DNA from: Lumbricus terrestris
Taxonomy: Eukaryota; Annelida; Clitellata; Crassiclitellata; Lumbricidae
Reading direction: 5' to 3'
Length of the DNA stretch: 64,000 nucleotides
Assembly (NCBI GenBank): GCA_949752735.1
Contig: OX457053.1
Span: 1,284,584 to 1,348,583, forward strand
Shown here: in pieces, positions 12,212 through 23,275 of the stretch
Layout of the letters: every line of letters starts with the position of its first letter
Numbering within the stretch: the stretch's first letter is position 1
Program-made: the position numbers and the translations under genes
Notes under the pieces: model-generated
Told to the model about the DNA's origin: nothing
Database searches by the model: none
Seen by the model: the letters and a program-made list of their open reading frames with translations, nothing else

Positions 12212-12451
12212 GTGGAGATAGCACTCCGCATGTATCTAGTGCTCATGGTCAGTAACTGTAGGCCTACTGCGGAACGTTCATTCTCCAAAATGAAACTGAT
12301 TAAAAATAGACTTCGCACATCGATAGGCAATGATAGGTTGTCCCATCTGGCTCTGATGAGCATAGAATCAGAACTTCTGCGTGAAATTAACTTTGATGAT
12401 CTGGTGACCGAATTTGCCAAGAAGAAAACACGCGAAGTTTCATTAATTTGA
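12212..12451 (+). pseudogene. hAT transposase C-terminal dimerisation fragment
   Basis: AERSFSKMKLIKNRLRTSI and RLSHLALMSIESELL match the conserved hAT family dimerisation region. Only about 79 codons remain, and the catalytic residues are absent. Confidence 0.88.
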
Positions 12452-12849
12452 CATGACTTCATAACCAAGAGAAACTAATTTCTGACCTTTCAGGCTTTCA
12501 CGTTTCTTTCAATTGTTTATTTTCTTAAAATAATTATTTGCGTGAAATTGTATCTGTGGGCAGTGCACAGTAGGCCTACTAAAAAAAGTGTTAAAAAATT
12601 CTTGCTTGTGTGGTGGAGGCCCCTATGTGGTGGAGGCCCATGGGCATGTGCCCCTTGTGCCCACCCCTAAATCCGGGCCTGGGCAGCGCGTATAAAAGCG
12701 TATGAGTGTATAATAGGCTACAGTATTTGAATATATTATGTGATGTTATTACATGTATAAGATCCACTGATGTTCTAATAGTTTGCTACAACCCTGTGCC
12801 ATGAAATGGCGCCTTCAAATTGTGAATCGGCTCTCGAAAATTCGTGTTA

Positions 12850-13062
12850 TAACAGTGGCGTTGGGGGTATGTTCGTTGCCTTGCAGCCGGAGGATTGCAG
12901 GTTCGAATCCACCTCAAGACGCCGCGTAAGGACCTTGGGCAAGTCCTTCACTCGCAATTTGCTCAGCGTTTCGGCGTGAAACTCCGAAGCAGTGTCCGCG
13001 CTGCAGTCGGGAGCGCCTCTGAGTACAGAGAGCTTGAAGGGGCGTTATAATAAGTACACATA
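12850..13062 (+). repeat. tRNA-derived SINE, copy 1
   Basis: B-box GGTTCGAATCC near 12900, conserved body (CGTAAGGACCTTGGGCAAGTC), and a 3' tail (GTCGGGAGCGCCTCTGA) that matches the LINE 3' ends in this window. Confidence 0.82.
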
Positions 13063-13710
13063 CAAGCATAAATGAATGCAAGTAAACACGTATGTCGCCA
13101 CAATTTCGACCCATTTGCTTCATATAGCTTGCTTTAAACATATGGTTATCTTCTGTTTGGCTAATTTCGTCACCCGTGCCGAAATTACCCACATGCCTTG
13201 CCGAAATTACCCTCCCCTATGGGTAATTTCGGCATCTGAACGCCTTCACTTCTCATGTTATAACACGAATTTGCGAGAGCCGATTCACAGTTTAAAGGCG
13301 CCATTTCATTGCTCAGGGTTGTAGCAAACTATAGGAACCTCAGTGGATCTTATTAATGTAATGACATCACATATATTCGAAAAACTGCTTAAGGTGCCGA
13401 AATTACCCCATTTTACCCTATTCCTTTGCATTCCAATCCAGTAGCTTCGATCCGAATGCAGCTTATTGCTTCTTTTAAGAGTGTCGAGATCAGCATCTGT
13501 GAGTATTGCCAAATCTGAGCCATTCTTGATGCATTGATTTCTTGCATCAAACCATGTTTGATCGTCGTTACCACTCGTTCTGATGCAGCCTTTTGTCACG
13601 TTTATCACGTTGTCGGAGTTGCATAAAGAGCCTGTGATTTAACAGTATACACAGGTAGGCTGCACTTCAGATTTGAATTGTTTGTTTGTTTGTATGTATG
13701 CATGTGCACA

Positions 13711-13921
13711 TGTTATAGCGCCCCTTCACGCTCTCTCTACTCAGAGGCGCTCCCGAATGCAGAGCGGACACTGCATCGGAGTTTCACGCCGAAGCGCTGA
13801 GCAATTGTGAGTGAAGGACTTGCCCAAGGTCCTTACGCGGCGAGGTGGATTCGAACCCCGAACCTTCCGGCTTCAAGGCAACAACGCCACCACTACACCA
13901 CCGCGCCTCACAATGCGATGC
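13711..13921 (-). repeat. tRNA-derived SINE, copy 2
   Basis: Same family on the minus strand with a better head: A-box TGGTGTAGTGG, B-box GGTTCGAATCC. Same LINE-like tail (GGGAGCGCCTCTGA). Absent from the paralogous place in gene B (about 51030). Confidence 0.85.
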
Positions 13922-13999
13922 GAATTGAATGCGATGGTCAATTTTGTGTAGATATATACATGTATTGTATTGTATTTAAACATAAATGTTAATAGCCTA

Positions 14000-14095
14000 A
14001 ACTTTACCAAAACTGATCCTTTAGCAGCGGTGTTTACGTGCGACAAAAGCAAAAAAGCTCGTGCACGCAAACACCGCTGCTAAAGGATCAGTTTC
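14000..14095. repeat. Short perfect inverted repeat
   Basis: AACTGATCCTTTAGCAGCGG and its complement flank a loop of about 20 bases. Gene B (51110-51140) has only the left arm, so the structure is specific to A or was lost in B. Confidence 0.7.
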
Positions 14096-14123
14096 TATTA
14101 TGTGTTCATATTATGTGCATGGA

Positions 14124-15260
14124 CAGGCCCGCCGACAGATATTCCGGGCCCCTGGGCTGAGCAGTCACGGGCCCTTAAACTACATGTATCTTCATGCTTT
14201 TTGACAAAAAATTTCAATAAAAACAAATGGAAATAACAAAAGGTGGGGTACGAATGAAAGATAATGCATACATTTATTATTTTAATCAGTTCTTCATGTT
14301 AAGAATTTAATTTTCAAATAATGGTAATCAAAAAGCAGCCTTTCTGGATTTAACTGCAGCAGAATCGTTTATAGCCTAATATCCTGGTAGGTCTATAGTT
14401 CTGCATTTTGTCTGCGAATCTTTAAAATGCACTTATAAAATGCTCTTTCTTCATCGTCTGGGAAATTTTCCGGATGAATGTCTTGCAAGATCGCTTCTTA
14501 TAATATGATAGCAGCTTATAATATACGGTCTCAATCGTTTGTGTATGTACGGGCCCTGGCGGTAGAGTGCCAAGATCAAAACGAAGCCTTTTTACAGCTC
14601 TATAGCCTATAATTTCAGCATTTTCATAAGTCTTGTTTATAATATCATCTTTTGGAATAACGATGCTAACACCACAAATTTCAAATTCATCCATTGGGCT
14701 ATGATCACTAGAATCAACCGATGTAGCCTATAGGACTGATTAGGCCTACAGGCTCTGATTTATCTTCTTTTGAGATTTCGAATTGAAATAGCCTAGTGTG
14801 CGACTACCAACTTTTGCTTTATTCAAACATATTCGCTTTTTCTTTTCGTTTTTGTACTCTAAATTTGTGTTTATATCCCATCGTTACGAAATAAATTTAT
14901 CATTTATTGATTTGTTTAAACTTAAGATTGAAATCGGATAATGCATAATTTATCAGAAGAGCGTTCTGAGACGAAAAAAAGGATAACTAAAGTAATGGGC
15001 AAATGCTTAAAATGTAAGCAGTTGTTGTAATGTGACAGTATTATAAGGCTATAGGCCTATGTAAAACTCAATAATAAACTTCAATAATAATAAAAATCAT
15101 AAACTTTGCATAAACTAAGTCACATTATAAGTGATCATAGCCTGGGCCCGCATTCCGCAATCAACATATGAAAATTTTAAATTCAATGTGGCCTGGGCCC
15201 CTAAAAGTCGCCGGGCCCCTGGGCATTTGCCCCCCTTGCCCCTCCCTCTCGGCGGGCATG
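14124..15260. mobile_element. hAT-like element with GGCCCGCCGA ends
   Basis: Ends CAGGCCCGCCGACAG and, inverted, CATGCCCGCCGAGAG. Flanks TGCATGGA (14116-14123) and TGTATGGA (15261-15268) agree at 7 of 8. Gene B has the empty site (about 52500). A 90-codon minus ORF at 14694-14422 is not a recognisable transposase. Confidence 0.8.
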
Positions 15261-16248
15261 TGTATGGACACAATATTTTAAAAACATATTAACATTGTCT
15301 TTATTATAAGTGTTGGTCTATGTATTGTCATAAATCTCTATCTGGGTGCCTCTCAACTTCATAATATATGATATTATCATGCAGTATGAATAAGAAGTAG
15401 GCTATTCCAGATCAATGTCCCCACTCAATATTGCGTTTCGGCTACTGCCAATACATGAAGATATCGATGTTTAAAGGCGACGTCACCATAATTATTGCCA
15501 ACAGAGGAGTTGAAAGCGACAGAATCATTTTGAAAGCAAAATAATCGCTTAGCTAAAAATTAAAATAAATTTGTTAGACCTATTTTATTGTTTTCACGGG
15601 GATCATGAAGGATGGACGAATTCTGTGTATATATTTGCGCAAAAAAGTAAAAAAATGCGAGTAAACTTAATGTAAATTTAATATGGATGCCACAATGTCT
15701 GAATAGAATCAATAGATAATTATTGCAACTTCAAAATTGTCTATTCAACTTATTCTGCTTATCCTAGTAAGTTACCGGTATTATCGCACAGTTTCATCTT
15801 GCCCAAATCATGAAATAACTATTTCGGGAAAACGTTTCGCATCAATTTTTCGAGAATTAACCAAACTCTTTTTTGGTGGCGTACGAAGTGAAGTCAAAGT
15901 ATTTGCAGGAAGTCGAAGTATTTAGAGGCCAGCATTGCTAACTAAATGAATTTTTCAACCTAAACACATTCGACCCCCGCGTTTACGTATTGTTTCATTC
16001 GACTTTCCCTATAATTACGTAGCCTATGCAAAAAATATTCATTTTCATACGTCCTCTGTTGCATCTTGTACACTTTGTGGAATCCCTCCATGCGTGCGTA
16101 GGCCTTCAACTAAGCTTCTCTGCTCTTTTGCTAAAGTTAATTAACTAAAGTCATTTATTTTCCAGAAGGCTATTTTTGTCGTAGCGTTGCTAAGTAGCCT
16201 ACTAGGGATGACTGCACAAGGATTTTATATAATAATAAAATGGATCGG
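15261..16248. other. Intron 3 of gene A, paralogous to gene B
   Basis: Closely matches parts of 52490-52640, 54380-54650 and 56130-56660. Its right part (about 15895-16248) recurs at 37037-37391. No gene seen. Confidence 0.55.
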
Positions 16249-16708
16249 TGTAGGCTAAAGGTTTCAGATTACCCCCTCCTAAGCATTACCACCCCCCCTG
16301 CAAACTGTAAATTGCATCAATCATTGCATTTATTGCACTAAAAAAATCGGAAAAATCATCCCGCTTCTTGTTTTGGTCTGAAGATTTTCATCCGTCATCC
16401 CACTTCGTGTTTTGTTATAAATATTTTCATCTGTAATTAAAATACTAATCGCCGCTGATGTTACAATGGAGAAAGTGGCTTCGAGGCTATTATTTTCTTC
16501 GGATCAAAATATTGATAACAAAACACGAAGTGGGATGACGGATGATATTCTTCAGACCAAAACAAGAAGCGGGATGATTTCTCTGATTTTTTAGTGCAAT
16601 AAATGCGATGATTGATGCAAATCTAGGTTCCGGTGGGTAATCTGAAACCGGTTTCAAGTTACCGGGGGGGGGGTAATGTTTAGGAGGGGGTAATTTGAAA
16701 CCTTTACA
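16249..16708. mobile_element. MITE-like foldback, 460 bp
   Basis: Arms of about 190-200 bp pair with each other; termini TGTAAAGGTTTCA. Inserted relative to the gene B copy near 56660. A 5' partial copy is at 37392-37643. Confidence 0.85.
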
Positions 16709-17278
16709 CCGGACAATAATAGAATGATAGGCTAACTTGGGAGTCATAATCAGACAAACATTTTTGTTTTCTCGCACGTGCACATTTTGTTGAGACCCAT
16801 CTCTAGCCACACGCACCCGCATGCAACTTCGCCGAAATACGATCACCTCTGTCCTCATTACTTACATAGTTAGCCTACTTGGTCCTTCCCATGCAGGTCT
16901 GCACATCGGGCAACGTATCTCCTCCACTCATCCCTGTCTATCGCCAGTTCTTGTTGCGTTGTTTCAGTTGCAAGCCCACCGCGGAACCCTCCTCCTTTAT
17001 CCTGGCTTGGGACAGGCTAAGGTTATCCTAAGATACCATGAGGTGGAGTTCTGTCCTCATAGTTACGTAAAATATGGATGGCCACTATTTATGAGACATT
17101 GGTACCAATCTTAAAATCCACTTAATGAAGCCAAACCGGCCAGGTACCAGTTTGTAGGACTGTTTAAGATGCATCAAAAAGGTGCTATAGGATATTCTTT
17201 GACATAATCATGCGTGGCTCTACATAAATCCGGCATTAGTAACGAAATTGATGAATAGTGTATCAACAGTTCACACAC

Positions 17279-17398
17279 CTGAATACTTGCAAAGGTAGTA
17301 GATTAGATGCACAGGATCCGCTGTCTTATAAATATTGTCACTCGTGTCAAAGACAACGTGAGTATAGGATTCATGTTGTGATGATGACGATATAAATC
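17279..17398 (-). CDS. Gene A exon 3: C-terminal part of lectin-like domain 1
   Basis: 120 bp, phase 1 to phase 1, residues 116-155. The acceptor has a strong pyrimidine run (CTTCTGTTTCTGTAG) and the donor is CAG|GTGTGT. The peptide starts GFISSSS and ends with YYLCKYS, which resembles the final Cys strand of a C-type lectin fold. It supplies the C-terminal strands that exon 2 lacks. The paralogous exon in gene B (57148-57035) is also open, two codons shorter and well conserved. The call rests on splice sites, phase and conservation rather than on a strong motif. Confidence 0.72.
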
Positions 17399-18367
17399 CT
17401 ACAGAAACAGAAGTTGGACAATAATTTTACCATACTAATATTAAGTATTAGGAACATTGCTTTCTACACTTTGTTGATCATATGATTGTAAAAGCTCTGA
17501 TGGCACTCCTTAACTTATGAACGACTATCAGGGGTTTATTCTTCCATTCAGTGTATCACATGGCGCATATCTAAGAATCGTGTAATAAGATCATAGAAGA
17601 AATTTCCTCCTAGCACAGTCATATTCAGATGGAAACCCATCCTCTTATTGGCAAAGGAGAAATGTAATCTAAATCTATGCATTCAGCCATGGTTCAGTCC
17701 GAATCACAAGATTTAGATTGAAAGGAGACATTCAACCGAGGAACCCGGGCAATGCTATTACAGAATACCTTCTATATAATTAATTAAATAATTCATTTAT
17801 TATTCATTAACTAATTAATTATTTCATTCATTCATTCATTCACTCATTTAGTCATATAATTGCAGCTTGTTCATTTAAGCTGTAGATTAATTATAATTAT
17901 CGATGATAGTTGCTTAAGCTATAAAATTATGATAATAAAACTATGGGTTAAAGTAGGCCTACTCGTAATTAAATCTATAGAAATTTCTCATAATCTGTTG
18001 CATATGCTTCAATTTTGTTACCAATGTATAAGAAAGAAGATGACTGTTTGCACCACATAAAAGTTTCTCCAAAAGCCTTTCTTCACATTGTTTTACTAAA
18101 TCAGGTTTGAACCTGGAGTCACACTATAACATCTTTAGCATATTAGCGTAAATCAGCGTAAATCAATTAAATGAGATGAGTAATATGCAATTAAAGTTCG
18201 AACTTAAAGATATAAAACGCCCAAATGATTCTGGAAGGCTTCACGCGGTGATAAATAATTATTATCTGAGAAATGAGTTGCAATGTCCTTTCAAGCGAAA
18301 TTATTATGTAGCCTAAACTATGTCAAGCCACATCAAAATGAAATGAAAGTTGCTAATAAAACTTTAC
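17399..18367. other. Intron 2 of gene A
   Basis: Paralogous to 57149-59498 in gene B minus the Helitrons there. Includes a short ATTC simple repeat (about 17820-17850). No gene recognised. Confidence 0.5.
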
Positions 18368-18646
18368 CGGTAAACGGCTTTCCATTTATCCATGTCCAAT
18401 TGGTGAAAATCATCTTTCCGGATGTCCACGCTTCTGATCTTCTTATAGTTGATTTCAGATGGTTTGTTAAAGCATCCTGTTCGTCATTGTTACAAATGAC
18501 TGGCAATGTTGAATTTTCTGCAATGCATTTCTGCCTCGCTGTATTCCAATCCACCTGATCATTGTATACTTTATAAGAAATGTCTCTTCTGCTCCCGGGT
18601 ATACATATCTTTTGACTTGACGCACACTTACTGATGATAGTTAACT
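18368..18646 (-). CDS. Gene A exon 2: first half of C-type-lectin-like domain 1
   Basis: 279 bp, phase 1 to phase 1, residues 23-115. The acceptor follows GTATCACAG and the donor is G|GTAAAG. Lectin-fold signs are the helix motif DWNTARQKC, the strand STLPVI, the segment DALTNHL, and the loop entry NWTWINGKPF. NST and NWT are possible N-glycosylation sites. Gene B's exon 2 is three codons longer. Confidence 0.85.
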
Positions 18647-18896
18647 CTGTGATACAAATAATCAACCTATATTAGCCTATTTAACTGGAATAGCCAATGC
18701 TGTTTGCAATATTAGTGACATTAGGCTAGGCCTACATACAGTTTCGGATACATATTATCTTTTCTAAAACACCTCTCACATTCCAGACAAACGGTCATAT
18801 ATATTTATCTAAACGATCTAAAGAATGAGATCTAATTTCTTAACGGCACCTGTCCTAAACCTGGCTGCCCAAACTTAATTCTAGCAATGCGACCAA

Positions 18897-18956
18897 TAAA
18901 TTTAAATAGTCAACAAATCTAATAGTATTAGATTTGCTGACTATTTAAATTTATTA
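18897..18956. repeat. AT-rich palindrome
   Basis: TAAATTTAAATAGTCA... pairs with its mirror around a centre near 18927. Gene B (about 60045-60070) lacks the second arm. Confidence 0.7.
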
Positions 18957-19710
18957 GACTAATACTATTTAGTGACTTCCACTGCGCCATCATTCATCAC
19001 TTCTGTTAGTAGTTAAGATTTGTTATAAGATTATGTGATGTCTGTTCCTGTGAACACCTGCAATTGCCTAATTGCATACAATGTAACCTGTTCACGTCTG
19101 TCAACCGGAATGCTCAGTAAAGGAAATGTGGTAAAACCGGATTTTAGCGTCGGAAATTATTCGCCAATAGGCCTACATGGACTTCCGCGTTGGTCGACTA
19201 TAAGTTGGATCGACGAAAAGAATTATTGCTAAATAGAAGTTGGATTAATGAAACCAATTTTTATTTAAATAGAAGCGGTATTAATTAAAACAATCTCGCT
19301 GAAATCGAAGCTGCATTGATGAGAAATATTTTTTTAATGAAATAGAGATAGCACTGATGAAAAATAATCGCTGCCTAAATAGAAGCGGGATTGATTCAGC
19401 GAATTGCTGCCTAAACAATCTGAATCGATTAGAAGGATTTATGCAGAATAAAAAGCTGGATCAATTGATTAAAATATGACGATGTTGCAATGAGCAAGTA
19501 ATTTCCAACGGTTAAAGCAGGTTTTATTGCAATGGAAATTATTATTGCCATAACCACCAGTGTCTCAATTGATAGTCGAAGAAAACGACGACGAAGTCCA
19601 CGCATAATCCATCAGAGATATCGGGAGGTAAAAACATAATAATAGGGCCTACGTGCGTAACGTGCCTACGTCAAACCCACGAAACACACTCGGTGAAAAG
19701 GAGCAGTTAT
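18957..19710. other. Intron 1 of gene A left of the LTR element
   Basis: Paralogous to 60070-61800. Contains repeated AAATAGAAGC-GGATTGAT-like units shared with gene B. No gene. Confidence 0.5.
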
Positions 19711-21606
19711 TGTGGCGTCCGACCCTCACCAGACAACGCCTGCGCCGCTTCTCTCTTGCCCTCGGCCGCAAGCGCCTCTGTATGACCGGGTCGGTCTTTC
19801 TCGGTGGCCCCTGCACCAACAAGAGTCTCTGACAGCCCAAGACCCGAGAGACCCGCGCTCTTACCAGGATTGCCTGGATCTCCCGAGTCGCTGTCTGCGC
19901 CGTGCGCGCCGTTATCACTTTCACTGACGGTCGAAGAAGCCCCTGATACCGACGCCTGCGACCGGGTGTGCAGCGCCGTATCGTCGGACCCGCTCTCTGC
20001 CGAGTCCGCGGTCGCCGAGTAGGCGACGTCCTGAGATGGAGGATGGCCGACTCCCAACACAGGGTCCGTTGTCCCACCGGCAGAGCGGCCTCGCCGTGCG
20101 CCGCCCGTCGCGCCTTCGGTCCTTGTCTTCTTGCCCTGTTCGTCTTGACTCTTGCGCACCATGCTGCACTTGGCGGCCACTGAGCCCTCGCCACCAACGG
20201 GGACTACTGAGCGCATGCCCTGTCCCGTCGCCCACAGTGACTGAAACCATGACCATTCCAGCGGCCCGAGGCCGAGGATGCGCCACGACCGTGCTCCCAT
20301 CTGGATAACAGTGAATTCCACGGAGAGACGGCTCACGCTGCGTCCACGCTACCGGGCAGAGTCGAGCTGAAGCCCGGCAGCGATCGAGACCGGCAGCGGC
20401 CGAACTCCCAACTCCACACACGTAGTCTGTTACTGGAACACGCGCCGCCGCCGTGTACCAAGTACGCGGCGCGCTTCCCGAGTGCTCGCCTCACTCGTCC
20501 ACCGATCAACAGCGATAACCGGCCTTCCCCGAGACTTGGTCTTCTCGGCCGCTCGGAAGAGCGGGGTAGTGGATGCTGGTCTGTTTCCCGTAGAAACGGA
20601 CAAAAATAAAAGACCTGGCGGTCTTGGGGGAACAGGTAACGGGTAACCCCGTCTCCGAAGAGACTTATTAATTCTGTATATTCTACTGGCGCCGTTCGCC
20701 CTAACTCAACAGTTACGGACCTCAGGTAAAAACCCTTCAATAACACTTGGTCTTTACTCTCAGAATTTACTCTGCTTCCCTTGCTCCTCTACCCGAGGGG
20801 AGCGATAACTCTCTACCGTACCAATATATATTACCCGAAGAACTTGGTGCCCCTGCTTTACTAATTCGAGCGTATATCACCGAGGCGTCGGCTTCATGCG
20901 CCCCGTGGAGTCACCACTCTCCACCCGTAACCTTCGCGTTACGCTCAAAAGACTCTCAACGATCGCTAAGACAGCAAGATCGTGAATGCAACACGTAGAT
21001 TCCCTGGCAGGAAGGAGCCCAACCCAAGTCCTGCAGAATCACCAACACGTGTAGCCAAACAGTAACCGGATACTTCACCAGGGGATTTCACCCTATACAA
21101 TGTAACACTTCCGCAGACCAACGGAGCTGCGGCGTCTCCGGCCTTGTAACCGTACCCCTGAAACAGAAGATTGAACCCCTAGAGATCGATGACTGAGTAA
21201 CGAACCCCGACAGATCGTCCACCTGAGCTCTCACAACTGCGTATATCAGGATCGCCCAATCATGTTCAAATGGCTACAGCCAATCCTGTCGAGACAGTAG
21301 AACACAACCGATTTAACTATGAACGAATTCACGAACACAGTACGTATGGAGTAGTCGGCAACTACTCCACGTTATAAGCAACGCACCGTGTGGCAGGCTT
21401 TATTCCACCGGCAACACGCTATGCTTTGGCTTAAACGTGGACATCGGTCTTCCGTATACAATGACCGAAACCTAAATTTTAACGAAACCGGTTTCAGTTT
21501 CTTTTCTACTAAGCCAAATGGCTACCTAACGAGAGTCAGGGTTACTCCCGCTATTTACCCACAAGTTATCTTTTACGTGTACTTGTCTTGTGGCCTGTCC
21601 GCCACA
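19711..21606 (-). repeat. 3' LTR (relative to element transcription)
   Basis: 1896 bp, the same length as the 5' LTR and apparently one substitution away. The first 209 codons of gag are present here too, then run out of the element into host DNA. Confidence 0.95.
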
Positions 21607-21624
21607 CTCTCCCCACCTTTCTTT
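21607..21624 (-). other. Polypurine tract
   Basis: The minus strand reads AAAGAAAGGTGGGGAGAG directly next to the 3' LTR, the expected place for the plus-strand primer. Confidence 0.85.
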
Positions 21625-22322
21625 GATGCGGAGCATCGTTAGGAAACATGGACAGTATTTATCAGGACCCTCCCATTTTTATGGGCCCGTCCTCTAACCT
21701 ACCTACTTAGGTTCTTGGGAGACAGCACTACCCCCTCTGTCTCCCGATCACAAAAATGAGTGTCACTTATAACCCATTCACACACCAGATATGCTCTTTA
21801 TTATTTCATTCGCACCAGTCATACTCAACCACCATCATCACAGTGTCAAAGATTCTCTGTCTGAATCTCGTTGTCACGAACACGACGTCCAGCAGCGTCG
21901 TACGTTGGCCAGCTTCCAACCAACTCTGAAAATAACAACTAACACAAATACATAGGCACATCGGAGTAGACTTTGCAGTCAAGGATCGACCCTACGACAG
22001 CAAATCGAACCTCCGCAACTAGCTGGTGCTAGTAACGACAGAATAGAACAGACATATTATGTAATAACCAAAAATCGGAAGTTTGCGCTCCGGCAAAAAT
22101 CCAAGAATCCGCCGCAGATTCACGAACAGTCTTTCCTTTATCCAGCATATACTTCACGTGCCGTTCATCGATGTAAACATCGGCTGCAAGATCAGGGAAA
22201 CATAAACGTAACAGGAACATCTCCAACCCGAGCTCGATTAGAGTACAAGGAACCGGAAACCACCACGGTTATAGAGTGACGTACTTCACAATACTAACAA
22301 GGAACTTCGGCTTACATAAGAA

Positions 22323-22698
22323 CCCCGCCCATCGCTAACTCGTAGCGATAGCTCGATCAGGTGCGATTTCATTCCTCCAGGAACCTCGGCTTAATTCAAC
22401 CCCGCCCATACGCTAACCCGTAGCGATAGCTAGATCAGGTGCGAGTACACCACTCCTCACTGGCCATTGACCAGTACCAGGACTTCGACTTCAAAGAACC
22501 CCGCCCATGCGCTAACTGGTAGCGATAGCTAGAACAGGTGCGACTAACGTCCTCGAGGAGACTCGACTTACAACACCCCGCCCGAACGTTACCTACAACG
22601 TCAGCCTGCCAGGTGCGAGTAATTCCACCATCAGTTAAATCTCGGCTCAAAAACCCCGCCCATCGCTAACTGGTAGCGATAGCTCGAGCAGGTGCGAG
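22323..22698 (-). repeat. Five-copy hairpin array in the element's 3' non-coding part
   Basis: Copies begin at about 22323, 22400, 22499, 22576 and 22654. Each has CCCCGCCC, a short hairpin (ATCGCTA/TAGCGAT type) and CAGGTGCGA. Copy 4 changes both stem strands together (ACGTT/AACGT), keeping pairing. Confidence 0.85.
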
Positions 22699-23275
22699 TA
22701 TCTCAATCCCGCATCACTCTACTGCTATCTCGCCATACGTGCAAGACCCGCAACCTCATATTGTCTCTGTCTCTTACCCGAGCTCCGCTCAACCCGAAAG
22801 CCAAGGGACCTTAAGGAGAGAAAAGTTACCAACTCGGTCCCTGTCCTGGGAATATCCGTTGTTCCCACCATCACCGTCTGATAGTGATTCTACTCAACAA
22901 GAGTTATTCGCGAATTGCGTGGACAGTCCCACCACAATGAAGTGGTCAGCAAATCAAACGAAATTCAAAGGAACTTGACCAGTATCAAGGAACAATCGCC
23001 ATCACGCGAGTACAAAAAAACGCAGGGCGCGTTCTCAATACGATCAGGTACCACTTTAACCCGTAACTGAAAAAGGCTACATCAAAAGGACATCAAGCAC
23101 AAAGTCCACTGGCAATATATAAAACCCACCACATTGAAGCGGTGTCGAGACCCAGTTCAAGTCTCGCTACCCACAAGTACCACTGTGGCGTTCAACAAAA
23201 GGAAACCAGCAAATGTAAACAGAAATCTTTCTCGACCCCATCCAGAAACACATCGCCATTACGCGATGACTTTGG

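Larger units (their letters stand above)
11535..12681. mobile_element. hAT deletion derivative nested in the pogo element
   Basis: Ends CAGGGCCGTATTTA and TAAATCCGGGCCTG, with an exact 8-bp duplication GGCAGCGC at 11527-11534 and 12682-12689. It carries a C-terminal transposase fragment (12212-12451) and a tRNA-like stretch near 11935-12005. Confidence 0.92.
10272..13418 (+). mobile_element. pogo/Tigger-like DNA transposon inserted in gene A exon 4
   Basis: Inverted termini GGGTAAAGTGGGGTAATTTC (left) and its near complement (right), flanked by TA at 10270-10271 and 13419-13420. Comparison with gene B exon 4 shows the exact empty site. Transposase remnants lie at 10814-11290. The interior is further invaded by a hAT element and a SINE, and holds inverted arms at about 12733-12858 and 13253-13386. 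Not mobile by itself. Confidence 0.92.
10240..13631 (-). pseudogene. Gene A exon 4 (first half of lectin-like domain 2) split by a pogo-like transposon
   Basis: Exon sequence lies at 13631-13419 and 10271-10240, with the TA target duplicated, and totals 243 bp without the insert. That is identical in length to gene B exon 4. The left part encodes TKGCIRTSG, TWFDARNQC, DLAILTD and the family motif SYWIGM. After the insert, codons for TTWHWMWLAT lead to the donor CACAG|GTTTTT. Element 10272-13418 sits between the two halves and brings in-frame stops. N-terminal Cys, WFDAR and WIG features match canonical C-type lectin domains. Confidence 0.85.

Noticed and set aside
19649..20746. ORFs of 70-209 codons on both strands (repeated at 26542-27600)
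   Set aside because: They lie in the two LTRs. Only the gag-protease frame is meaningful; the rest are shadows in GC-rich sequence.
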